Assembly: GCF_017876405.1 (NCBI RefSeq)
Contig: NZ_JAGINW010000001.1
Coordinates: 8,259,203-8,323,202, forward strand
Origin: Kibdelosporangium banguiense
GTDB taxonomy: Bacteria; Actinomycetota; Actinomycetes; Mycobacteriales; Pseudonocardiaceae
Length of the DNA: 64,000 bases
Reading direction: 5' to 3'
This document shows, in pieces, positions 1-8,186 of the stretch. The translations under genes were made by a program, and so were the position numbers. The stretch's first letter is position 1, and each line of letters opens with the position of its first letter. Under the pieces are notes generated by a model. That model did no database searches and was not told the origin of the DNA. It was given only the letters and a program-made list of their open reading frames with translations.

Positions 1-1836
1 CGGTGGCTGGCCGTCGGTCTCGGTGTTGACCCGGTTGGCGTACGCCGAACCGCGGAACTCGATCGCAGGCTCGGGCAGTTGCCCGCCGCCGAGGCCGACG
101 TGCGTGAGCTTCTGCAGCCACAGCGCGGCTTTGGTGTTGTCACCCGGGTTGGGGAACATGTGCTCGAGCGTCCACGAGTCCACCGGTTTCTCCACGCCGT
201 CCACCCGGATCTTCGTGGTGATCCTGGACAGTCGCTTGGTGCTCCAGAACGTCGGGGAGATCTTGTCGCCACAGGGCCCGCCGGTGCACTCACGGTCCCA
301 CGGAACATCTGGTTGTGCGGCGGGATTGTGGCCACAGTCGGAATCCGGCACACAGCGGTCCGCAGTCTCGAACTCCACCCAGGCCGGCGCTGAGTCCGTG
401 CTGCCCCGGCGAGTGCCGTACTCGATCCGCCGCAGCGTGCCGCCCCTGGTGTACGGCGCGGTCACCTTGCCCAGGTTCAGGCCGTAGTTGTTGGTCTCCT
501 TGTCGTAGAAGTACTTCATGGTGTTGCCGCGCCGGTCCACGACGTAGTCGAGGTTCCACTGCCAGGCCTGGTCACAGGACGAGGCCTCGAACGTGTTCTG
601 ATGGCACGGCTCGTTCGGGTCGTTGCCGAACACCGGGACGTTCCAGGTCGAGTTGGCCTCCGGCCGGGACCCGAAGAAGTACTGGGTACCGTCGGTCGTG
701 GTGACCTTCCAGTGCTCCTTGTCGTGGTCACCGTTGTCCTCGCCGGACTCCTGCTCGAACCGGGTGCCGTCGTCGGTGGTGGCCCGCCAGGTGTTGGTGG
801 TCCCGATCCGGACCAGGTCCGAAGCGGTTCCGTTGAACGCCACCGAGGCGTGGTCGCCGGCCCAGCACTGGTCGCCGGTCATCGGGCTGCCGTTCGCGGT
901 GTCCTGCGAGCAGGGCATGAACCGCCAGGTGATCTGCCCGGACCAGAGCGCCCAGCCCTCGCCGAGCCAGGTCGGCTGGTTGTTCGTGGACGCCGTCCGG
1001 CCGTCCACCGAACCCGAGCCGTAGGACAGCGCGACCTGGGGCTGGAGTCCACCGGGGACCGGCGGGGTCCGCAACGGGTAGGACCACGAGAAGCTGCCCG
1101 ACTGCGCGGAGACCTGCCATTTCGAGGCGTCCGACAGCGGGGTCGCGGTGTAGTCGCCGGTGGCGCCGGAATTCCCCGCGGCCAGCGCGTAGACCGTGTC
1201 GTCCGGTCCGGCCTCGGCCTGCGCGGTCACTGTGTTGGTCTTGGTGTTGTTGGTGCTGCGCAACGGTTTCTGGACACGGCACTCCGGCTTGTCCGGCGTT
1301 TCGGCCGCGCAACCGGGCAGGGCCACGATCCGCAGCCGCGCCGCCCAGTCACCGCCGTAGGCATCCCGGAAACCGGAGTAGTCCAGCCGTACCGGGATCT
1401 GGCCGGCCGCCTTGCCCTGGTCGGTCCGTTTGAGCGAGACCGCCATTCCCACGACACCCGCGAGGTCGACCTGCTTGCGCTCCAGGACATTCACCCGGAT
1501 CTTGGTGGGCCCCGAGCCGCTGCGGCCCACCCACACCGGAGTCAGGCCCGCCCGCACCATCTCCTCTCCGCTGCCGGCCCGCTGGGCCGGCGTGGTCAGG
1601 TCCACCTCAGCCGAGCCCGGGTCCGGCCACTTCACCGCCGGATTGCCCCGGACCTGGCCGGCCGCGGCCGGGTCCGGCCTGACCGGTGTCACGGGCATTG
1701 TCGTGCCCGGCACCGGCTTCTCGGTGCGTAACGGGCCTGGATCGCCCGGCTTGGCCGGTGTCCAGTCATCCGCGACGGCGGGTGTCGCGACAATCATCGG
1801 GGCGAGCAGTGCCGCCACCAGAATCGCGCGTCTCAT
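1..1836 (-). CDS. RHS/SpvB-type secreted protein, C-terminus beyond window
   Basis: 612 codons are visible and no stop is reached at the left edge, so the protein is truncated by the window. The N-terminus (MRRAILVAALLAPMIVATPA) is a signal peptide. The section around residues 215-300 contains the SWSYPL..PPVPGGLQPQVALSYGSGSVDGR pattern (shown here in part) typical of the N-terminal part of actinobacterial RHS/YD-repeat wall-associated proteins related to SpvB. Such proteins usually carry YD repeats and a variable C-terminal toxin or enzyme domain, which would lie outside the window. The ATG overlaps the stop of the upstream LamG gene in ATGA, so the two are probably translationally coupled and may act together at the cell surface. 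The role as polymorphic toxin or adhesin is inferred from the family. Confidence 0.85.
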   Translation of the reverse strand, partial: MRRAILVAALLAPMIVATPAVADDWTPAKPGDPGPLRTEKPVPGTTMPVTPVRPDPAAAGQVRGNPAVKWPDPGSAEVDLTTPAQRAGSGEEMVRAGLTPVWVGRSGSGPTKIRVNVLERKQVDLAGVVGMAVSLKRTDQGKAAGQIPVRLDYSGFRDAYGGDWAARLRIVALPGCAAETPDKPECRVQKPLRSTNNTKTNTVTAQAEAGPDDTVYALAAGNSGATGDYTATPLSDASKWQVSAQSGSFSWSYPLRTPPVPGGLQPQVALSYGSGSVDGRTASTNNQPTWLGEGWALWSGQITWRFMPCSQDTANGSPMTGDQCWAGDHASVAFNGTASDLVRIGTTNTWRATTDDGTRFEQESGEDNGDHDKEHWKVTTTDGTQYFFGSRPEANSTWNVPVFGNDPNEPCHQNTFEASSCDQAWQWNLDYVVDRRGNTMKYFYDKETNNYGLNLGKVTAPYTRGGTLRRIEYGTRRGSTDSAPAWVEFETADRCVPDSDCGHNPAAQPDVPWDRECTGGPCGDKISPTFWSTKRLSRITTKIRVDGVEKPVDSWTLEHMFPNPGDNTKAALWLQKLTHVGLGGGQLPEPAIEFRGSAYANRVNTETDGQPP

Positions 1837-4800
1837 GCTGTTATCCCCTTCAGGACGTAGCCGAGCGGTCCGTTGGTCTCCTGACCCTCACAATCCGGGT
1901 CGGTCGAATCGAAGTGCTCGCCGTCGGGCACCGAGCACCGGTACAGCCGAACTGTGTCCAAGCCGGACGGTTGCTGGTCCCAGATCCAGCCGATCCGGTC
2001 GACCACGGTCTGGCCTTCACAGTCGGCGGCGGTCGACGTGAACCGCTCGCCGTTGAACAGGCACTGCATCAGCGCTCGTGTACCGGGCAGCTGGCTCGTC
2101 GCCAGCCCGCCGAGCGCACGGTCGCGGACGTAACCCGGGGGCGCCAGCCCGGTCTCGCTGCTGTTGTCGGCCCGTCCTTCGCGTCGCACGGTCCGGTAGA
2201 GCATCTTGTACGGCAACGCGTAGCCGAGTTTGCCTTCGTTGGTATGGCCTTCGCAGTCGGACATCACCGAGATGAAATGGTCGCCGTTGCCCTTGACAAC
2301 ACATCGGTAGAGAGCGTGGGACGGGCCGCCCGGCGGCGCTTCGACATAGACCGAGCCGAGCGTCGCGATCCGGCGCTGGCCCTCACAGTCCGGCATGACC
2401 GATGTGAACTCGTCCGTGCCGAACATGCAGGAGTAGAGCAGCCTGGTGCCGGGCGCGCCGGCCGGGGCGAGCCAGCCGAGCGAGCCCTCCAGCCGGTAGC
2501 CCGCCGGGGCCGGGCCGTTGGTGAAGAAGTGGTCGCCGTCGTGGTTGACATACCGGCCAAGGCTGTCGAGGTTCACGCGGGTCGCGGGCGGGTTGAGGAA
2601 GTCCTTGCGGATCTCGTCGTCGGTACGGACCCCGGTGTACACCTGGACCTCGTCGATCCATCCGTTCCAGAAGTCGACCAGCTGGTTGTCCCACTTCGAG
2701 CGGCCGATCTGCAGCGGGCCCGGCGCGCTCCAGTTCACGCCGGCCGGCACGGGACTCCGGGCGACCATCGCGCTGTTGACATACAGCCTGATCTCGGGCA
2801 CGGACGCGTCGTAGACCCCGGTCAGGTGCGACCATCCGGTCTGTGGTGGCCCGGTGTCCTTGGCGATGACCACAGTCGGCTTCGCGGTGTCCGAATTGGA
2901 GATCATGAAGTCCCAGGAGTTGTTGTCACCCCGGTACTGCAGATAGAACGCGCTGGCGCCGTTGGCGCCGTCCTGACTGACCAATGTGCCTGGTCTGAGC
3001 AGGTCGGGCCGGGCCCATGCGGACACTGTGTAGCTGTTGTCGGTACGTACGGCCGGCGCGGTCGTGCTGACGTAGTCGTTCTGGCCGTCGAAATGGATCG
3101 AGCCGGCGCCGACCTTGCCAGGCGCCCACGTCGGTCCGTTGACCAAAGTGGACTCACGGTAGTTGCCGGACACGTCAAGGCTTGTCGTGCCGGCCTTCTC
3201 GTCGAACGCGAACACGGCTTCCTGGTTCGCAGGCTGGATGGCTGCCTTGTCGACCTCGCTCGGCCCGGCACCGCCGAAGTCCGGCAGCGCACGGTCGTAG
3301 ACCCGGACGTCGTCGATGGCTCCCGGCCAGTAGTCGCCGATGTTCCCGTTCCACATACCGCGGCCGATCTGCAGCCCGCCGGTCGCGTTCCAGTTGCCGT
3401 GCCTTGCCGCCGTGCCCGCGAGCCGTCCGTTGACATACAAGGACATCTGCCGATCAGACGCGTTGTACACACCGGTCAGATGGGTCCACTGGCCGACCAC
3501 GGGCGGTTGCGTGTCGTAGGCCTGCTCGATGCCGGGGTCGATCTTGTCCTCGGTCAGCATGGAGAACGACCAGCTGCGGGTGTTCCCGGCGTACTGCAAG
3601 GCGAATCCGGGAACCTTGGTGCCCTGCTGGGTGAGCGCGGAGTACCACAGGTCCGCCGCGCGATCGAGCTTCACCCAGGCGCTCACCGTGAAGCTCGAGC
3701 TCGTGTCGACCACCGGCCCGGCCGTGGACGCGTAACCGGACGAACCGTCGAGCTTGAGCGCGTCGTTGATCCGGCCCTTGGTCCACAACGCCGGGCCGAT
3801 CGCATTGACCGTGGCGTTGTTGCGGTTCATGGCGTCCGGTGCCGCGGTTACGGTGTGATAGCCGTCCAGCGGCCAATGGCCGACTGGCGGGGTCGGCAGG
3901 CCGACCCGGAACTGGTACTTCTTCGTATTCTCCTGGAGGGCTCGATTGCCCGCTCTGTCCACACTGGTCACCTCCAGCGTGTACGGGTCGGACGTCGGCG
4001 GCGTGACGGACGCCGTCGCAGTCCCGTTGACAGCGGTCACGGTCTGCTCCGACTGGCCGCTGAGCCGGTACTTGAACGCCGCGACATCGGGCACGCCGTT
4101 GGCACCGAACACGAACGCGCCGGCTTTGCCGGGCGCCCCGCCCTCGCCGTTCTCCGGGTACAGCGCCGATGTCACGGTTGGCGGTTTGTCGGGTTTGGTC
4201 AGGTCGACCGTCGCGCCGCACCAGATCGACCACGGTCCCCACACCCTGCCGTCCCAGCCACGCACCCGCCAGGCGATCCCGGAACCGTCGCCATAGATGT
4301 TCGCCGGAATCGTCATCGCGAACTCGGTACCGCTGGCCTGTGGCTGAGCCCGGTAGCCGCCGAGGATGTCGCCGTTGCGTACGAACCACTCGAAGTCGGC
4401 CTGGACATTGCCACCATTCGGATCGCCGACCGACGCCCGCAGCACCGGGGTGCCGGTCGCGATGTCCGGATCACCCTTGCCGGTGCATTCCTTGCCGTGG
4501 ATGGAAAGCGACCACGGCTGGACCGGCGCGTCGTTGTAGGTCACGACCATGTAGGGCGTGGCCGGGTCGAACTTGCGCCATGCGTACTTGTCACCCTCGT
4601 CGGTGGTAAGCATTACGGTCACCGCGCCCTCGCGCGGATCGTTGACCGCGTCCCGCACGTTGAACCCGATCGATCTGGCTGGGCAGTCCTTACGGCCCCA
4701 CGCGCCTTCGTACGTGCCGAGCCCGCGCAGCCAGGAGCCCGGGTTGTTCCAGCTGGTGCTGCCGCTGATCGGGGTCGTCTGGGACAGTGTCGTCCCGGTC

Positions 4801-5816
4801 TTGGTGCAGCTTGCGGAGTAGTACTGGTAGGCGTTGAACTCCGCGGTGATGATGTCCTTGCCGGCCAGTGCGCCCACGTCGAACTGGAAGTACGACCGGA
4901 CAGTGACGGCCTTGGGCTCCCAGTCGCCGGAGTAGCCGACCTTCGCGATGTTGTCGCCGTCACCGAACCAGTAGTGGTCGTCGCGGTGCTGCTCGTAGAC
5001 CAGTGCCCAGGCGTTCCGGCCGGAACTCCAGTCCGGGTCGATCTCGATCGGGAACCGTGCGGACGGATCGGTCAGCAGCGCCTGGTCCGGCACGATGGTC
5101 AGTTCGCCTGGGGTGACGGTGACCGGCATGGTGACCTTCCGCCGCTCCGGGTTCGCGTCCCACATCTGGGGCGGAGGTGCCTGGAACGCCACGGCGCCGG
5201 CGGCATCGGTCACGGTGAGGACGCCGCTCTGGTCGGCCCGGACGGTAAGCCCTTTGGCCTCCAGGCCGAACGTTACCTTCGCCAGGCGCGGATCACGTGC
5301 GGCCTGTGGCGTCTTGACGACGAGGACATGCTTAAACCCTTGGGGCGTGGCCTTGACCTGCAGGTCGGTCCCGGGCAGGACGTCCGGATACGTCGCCGTG
5401 TCGCCGGACAGCGTCGGCTTGGCCAGGTTGCCCTGCCAACGCAGAACCAACTGGCGGTCCCGGTCGCCGAACACCGCCAAGGGGGACGAGCCGCCTGACG
5501 AGAACACCACCGGCGTGGCCGAGTCGGCCGGCGCGATCCTGCCGTCCGGCTGTGGATGAAGCGAATTGTCCAGCGGAACCCAACTGTCGCCACGACGCGC
5601 GCGGATCGGCGTGGCATGCATCTCCACGGTGCGTGTGCCGTTGGGATTGGCCAGCACCCGGGTGGTCTCCGTGCCCTGGCCGGTGAGCTCGACTTGTTCG
5701 GCTTGTTCGGCGGCCTTGGGAGGACTGTGGCCGGCCGGGACGCCACCGGCGCCCACGAACGCCGCCGCCAACGCCAGGACAAGAATGACCGATCTGCCGG
5801 ATACCCTACGTTTCAC
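1833..5816 (-). CDS. Secreted multidomain LamG protein with C-terminal DUF5648-like repeats
   Basis: 1327 aa. I chose the GTG start because a GGGGGGAT Shine-Dalgarno lies just upstream and it begins a clean signal peptide (KRRVSGRSVILVLALAAAFV). An in-frame ATG at 5918 would add 34 unrelated residues. After the signal come a beta-rich region, a DNRLRE-like segment (SYFQFDVGAL, about residue 310), a fibronectin-like stretch, and two LamG/concanavalin-like domains starting near VGHWPLDGY and AVFAFDEKAG, each with a YVNGRLAG- or YVNSAMVA-type strand and an IGRxxWxN motif. The C-terminal 230 residues hold four copies of a Y/F-C...F-S/T...D-C-E-G-Q unit resembling DUF5648 repeats. It is a probable glycan- or surface-binding protein. 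It is coupled by ATGA to the downstream RHS gene. Confidence 0.85.
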   Translation of the reverse strand: MKRRVSGRSVILVLALAAAFVGAGGVPAGHSPPKAAEQAEQVELTGQGTETTRVLANPNGTRTVEMHATPIRARRGDSWVPLDNSLHPQPDGRIAPADSATPVVFSSGGSSPLAVFGDRDRQLVLRWQGNLAKPTLSGDTATYPDVLPGTDLQVKATPQGFKHVLVVKTPQAARDPRLAKVTFGLEAKGLTVRADQSGVLTVTDAAGAVAFQAPPPQMWDANPERRKVTMPVTVTPGELTIVPDQALLTDPSARFPIEIDPDWSSGRNAWALVYEQHRDDHYWFGDGDNIAKVGYSGDWEPKAVTVRSYFQFDVGALAGKDIITAEFNAYQYYSASCTKTGTTLSQTTPISGSTSWNNPGSWLRGLGTYEGAWGRKDCPARSIGFNVRDAVNDPREGAVTVMLTTDEGDKYAWRKFDPATPYMVVTYNDAPVQPWSLSIHGKECTGKGDPDIATGTPVLRASVGDPNGGNVQADFEWFVRNGDILGGYRAQPQASGTEFAMTIPANIYGDGSGIAWRVRGWDGRVWGPWSIWCGATVDLTKPDKPPTVTSALYPENGEGGAPGKAGAFVFGANGVPDVAAFKYRLSGQSEQTVTAVNGTATASVTPPTSDPYTLEVTSVDRAGNRALQENTKKYQFRVGLPTPPVGHWPLDGYHTVTAAPDAMNRNNATVNAIGPALWTKGRINDALKLDGSSGYASTAGPVVDTSSSFTVSAWVKLDRAADLWYSALTQQGTKVPGFALQYAGNTRSWSFSMLTEDKIDPGIEQAYDTQPPVVGQWTHLTGVYNASDRQMSLYVNGRLAGTAARHGNWNATGGLQIGRGMWNGNIGDYWPGAIDDVRVYDRALPDFGGAGPSEVDKAAIQPANQEAVFAFDEKAGTTSLDVSGNYRESTLVNGPTWAPGKVGAGSIHFDGQNDYVSTTAPAVRTDNSYTVSAWARPDLLRPGTLVSQDGANGASAFYLQYRGDNNSWDFMISNSDTAKPTVVIAKDTGPPQTGWSHLTGVYDASVPEIRLYVNSAMVARSPVPAGVNWSAPGPLQIGRSKWDNQLVDFWNGWIDEVQVYTGVRTDDEIRKDFLNPPATRVNLDSLGRYVNHDGDHFFTNGPAPAGYRLEGSLGWLAPAGAPGTRLLYSCMFGTDEFTSVMPDCEGQRRIATLGSVYVEAPPGGPSHALYRCVVKGNGDHFISVMSDCEGHTNEGKLGYALPYKMLYRTVRREGRADNSSETGLAPPGYVRDRALGGLATSQLPGTRALMQCLFNGERFTSTAADCEGQTVVDRIGWIWDQQPSGLDTVRLYRCSVPDGEHFDSTDPDCEGQETNGPLGYVLKGITA

Positions 5817-6032
5817 GAAAATCCCCCCGCCCTGACGGGCTGCCCAGTGCCCTCTCGACAGTGCACTTCGCACAGTGTCAGGGGAGGCAGGCGGCGGGGG
5901 TAGCCTTTCGCGCTCCAAGGAAAGCGGACAAACCTGCCGCTCCCGGCTATTGGGTCTGTCCCGTACAAAACCGGTATTCCGTTTGGTTAGTGCCGTTTCA
6001 GGGCGCGGCGGCGGACAACTGACTTCGGCCTT

Positions 6033-7238
6033 TCATCGGGCGACGGTGTCAATGTGAAAGGGCGGCACGGTGTCGGCGTCGTACTCGTAGATCCAGGCAC
6101 TGTCCACCAACGGATCGCTGTCGCTGAAGGCTTTGTCGCGGGCCTGCTGCTCCGGGCCGTCGGGCAGGTGGTTGATGCGGGATCGCCCGTGGCTGACTTC
6201 CTGGAGTCTGGTCGTGCGTGGGATCCGTAGCGACTCATAGTTCTGCAGCGCGTTGACGGGGTCATCGGGTTGGGCGGCAAGGCATTGGGCTAAGACTGCG
6301 GCGTCCTCGACGGCTTGGGCGGCGCCCTGGCCGAAGAATGGGAACATGGGATGCGCTGCGTCGCCGAGCAGGGTGACCGGTCCGCGGCTCCAGTGCCGCA
6401 GTGGTGTCCGGTCCAGTAGTGCCCAGCGTCCGGGTGTTTCGGCCGCGCGGATGAGATCCAGCAGTCGCGGGTCCCATCCGTCGAATTCCGCGAGGAATTC
6501 TTCGATACTTGCCCTCGCTGTCCACGATTCCACCGAGTAGTCCCCGGCTGGGGCAATGGCGACGAGGTTGATCAGCTTTCCGGCGGAGATCGGATAGTGC
6601 ACGAGGTGGTGGCCCGGGCCGAGCCACAATGTGTGTGCGTTTCGGCGGGCGATTTCCGGCGCGTGTTCCGCTGGTACGAGTGTGCGGAAGGCGCAGAGGC
6701 CCGAATAGGTGGCCTCGATCGAATCGGCGATCACGCGGCGCACGACCGAATGGATGCCGTCGGCTCCGATCACGATGTCCGCCTCGGCCACCTCACCGTC
6801 GTCGAAGCGCAGCGCCGGGCGATCGCCATTTTCGATGACGGCGACGCAGCGCTTGCCCAGCCGGACTGAGTCGTCTGGGACGCTCTTCCGGAGCGCGGCG
6901 AGCAGGTCGGAACGACGAGCGGTGTAGGTGTGCTCGCCGTAGAGGCGTTCGCACGCTTCGGCGAGGTTTTCGGCTGACAGGACCGTTCCGTCCTGCCAGC
7001 GTCGGAACTCCCAGCCGATTTCGAGCCGCACGACGTGATGCGCCAGCTCCTCGAGCACTCCGAGTCTGCGGAGCAGCCGGGCGACGTTGGGGGCCATCAC
7101 CAGGCCGGCGCCGATTTCTCTGAGCTCGGATGCCTGTTCGTAGATTGTGCTCGGCAGCCCGGTGCGACGCAGGAACGCGGCGGCCGCGAGACCGCCGATG
7201 CCGCCGCCGAGGATGGCGATTTCGGGTGTCCGGGTCAT
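6033..7238 (-). CDS. FAD-dependent aromatic monooxygenase (salicylate hydroxylase-like)
   Basis: 401 aa, normal length for single-component class A flavoprotein hydroxylases. The N-terminal Rossmann motif GGGIGG is at residues 11-16, the DG motif is IVIGADGIHS, and the FAD-ribityl GD motif is LLGDAAHPMFPFFGQGA, including the conserved P-x-x-GQG. These are the three fingerprints of the PHBH fold. The best functional guess is NAD(P)H-dependent ring hydroxylation of a benzoate or salicylate-type acid; the exact substrate cannot be read from sequence. It is divergent from the IclR regulator, with an operator-like palindrome between them. Together with the ThDP decarboxylase downstream of the regulator this suggests an aromatic-acid catabolic regulon. 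Confidence 0.88.
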   Translation of the reverse strand: MTRTPEIAILGGGIGGLAAAAFLRRTGLPSTIYEQASELREIGAGLVMAPNVARLLRRLGVLEELAHHVVRLEIGWEFRRWQDGTVLSAENLAEACERLYGEHTYTARRSDLLAALRKSVPDDSVRLGKRCVAVIENGDRPALRFDDGEVAEADIVIGADGIHSVVRRVIADSIEATYSGLCAFRTLVPAEHAPEIARRNAHTLWLGPGHHLVHYPISAGKLINLVAIAPAGDYSVESWTARASIEEFLAEFDGWDPRLLDLIRAAETPGRWALLDRTPLRHWSRGPVTLLGDAAHPMFPFFGQGAAQAVEDAAVLAQCLAAQPDDPVNALQNYESLRIPRTTRLQEVSHGRSRINHLPDGPEQQARDKAFSDSDPLVDSAWIYEYDADTVPPFHIDTVAR

Positions 7239-7278
7239 CTCGGCATGCTGCCCGAATGAAAGGGGAGGCGGACACGGA

Positions 7279-7295
7279 TGTTCGTTGAATGAACA
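7279..7295. promoter_or_regulatory. Putative IclR operator, site 1
   Basis: TGTTCGTTGAATGAACA is a near-perfect palindrome with 8-bp arms (7 of 8 pairs) around one central G. It lies between the divergent monooxygenase and IclR genes. Site 2 at 8101-8117 has the same layout, and together they fit TGTYCRTTGAAYGRACA. Binding by the adjacent IclR protein is inferred. Confidence 0.6.
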
Positions 7296-7315
7296 TTGCT
7301 CTTATGCTGGGCCGC

Positions 7316-8095
7316 ATGCCTCGGACCAGTGAACCCGGCCGGACGGTGAGCTCCCGGCTGCTCGAGGTGCTGTTCGCGTTCCAGCCTGGGCACAGTGTTC
7401 TCAGTCTCGCCGACCTGGTGCGCAGGACGGGCATGCCGCACGCCACCGTGCGGCGGTTGGCCGTGGAACTGGTTGATTCAGGCGCGCTCGATCGCCGGCC
7501 CGACGGCAGGTTCACCGTGGGCCTGCGGCTGTGGCAGCTCGGCACCTTGGCCCCGCTCACCGAACCGTTGCGCGCCCTGGCGCAGCCGTTCCTGGAGGAC
7601 CTCTACACCGCGTTGCATCAGCACGTGCAACTGGCGGTTCTCGACGGCCAGGAAGCGGTGATCATCGAGAGGTTGTCCGCGCCGGAGGCCCTGGGGCTCG
7701 TGTCCCAGGTCGGCGGGAGACTGCCGCTGCACTGCTCCGGTGTGGGCAAAGTCCTGCTCAGCCACGCCGATCCGCAGTTGATCGAAACCGTGCTCTCGGG
7801 CGAGCTTCGCAAGTACACGCCGCGAAGCATCGTGCGGGCGGACGCGTTGCGTGAGGAGATCGCAGAATGCCGCCGCACCGGGACGGCCACGGTGCGAGGA
7901 GAGCTGACCCCCGGGGCCGATTCGGTTGCCACCCGGATCGTGGATTCCGAAGGCCGCGTCGTCGCGGCGCTGTCGGTCGTCTTCCGCGCCGACCTGGTGA
8001 AGCGCCAGGCAGTGCTGCCGTCTGTGATCGCGAGCGGCCTCGGGATCTCCCGCCTGCTCGGCTGGCGCCCGGGGTGCAGGATCCAGTACATCTGA
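7316..8095 (+). CDS. IclR-family transcriptional regulator
   Basis: 259 aa from the chosen ATG. It has an N-terminal winged helix-turn-helix (residues about 10-70: LLEVLFAF...LSLADLVRRTGMPHATVRRL) and a C-terminal IclR effector-binding domain (LPLHCSGVGKVLLS, then TPGADSVATRIVDSEGRVVAALSV). Two further in-frame ATGs lie upstream at 7289 and 7304; the one at 7289 falls inside the palindrome 7279-7295, so I prefer a later start, although no good ribosome-binding site marks any of them and the mRNA may be leaderless. It is divergent from the flavin monooxygenase and precedes the ThDP enzyme, with a matching palindrome on each side. It probably regulates both and itself, responding to an aromatic acid. 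Confidence 0.88.
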   Translation: MPRTSEPGRTVSSRLLEVLFAFQPGHSVLSLADLVRRTGMPHATVRRLAVELVDSGALDRRPDGRFTVGLRLWQLGTLAPLTEPLRALAQPFLEDLYTALHQHVQLAVLDGQEAVIIERLSAPEALGLVSQVGGRLPLHCSGVGKVLLSHADPQLIETVLSGELRKYTPRSIVRADALREEIAECRRTGTATVRGELTPGADSVATRIVDSEGRVVAALSVVFRADLVKRQAVLPSVIASGLGISRLLGWRPGCRIQYI

Positions 8096-8100
8096 TCGCG

Positions 8101-8117
8101 TGTCCATTGAACGGACA
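8101..8117. promoter_or_regulatory. Putative IclR operator, site 2
   Basis: TGTCCATTGAACGGACA matches the layout of site 1 at 7279-7295 (8-bp arms, 7 of 8 paired, central G, shared TTGAA core). It starts 6 bases after the regulator's stop codon and 70 bases before the ThDP enzyme's start, so it is placed to control that gene. Confidence 0.6.
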
Positions 8118-8129
8118 ACGGCGTTGTCC
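8113..8129. repeat. Perfect palindrome GGACAACG-G-CGTTGTCC
   Basis: Eight-base arms pair perfectly around one G. It overlaps the last bases of operator site 2. It could be a second protein-binding site or a weak hairpin; no T-tract follows, so a terminator is unlikely. Confidence 0.5.
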
Positions 8130-8186
8130 AGACCGGGGCGCGTCCGGATACTCGCGGGACCCGTGCCGGAAACGATCAGGAGCGCC

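Noticed and set aside
1686..5498. A 1270-codon open frame on the plus strand
   Set aside because: It is antisense to the LamG gene, whose translation has clear domains and a signal peptide. The plus-strand translation is Arg/Val/Gly-rich without motifs, a known effect of high third-position GC.
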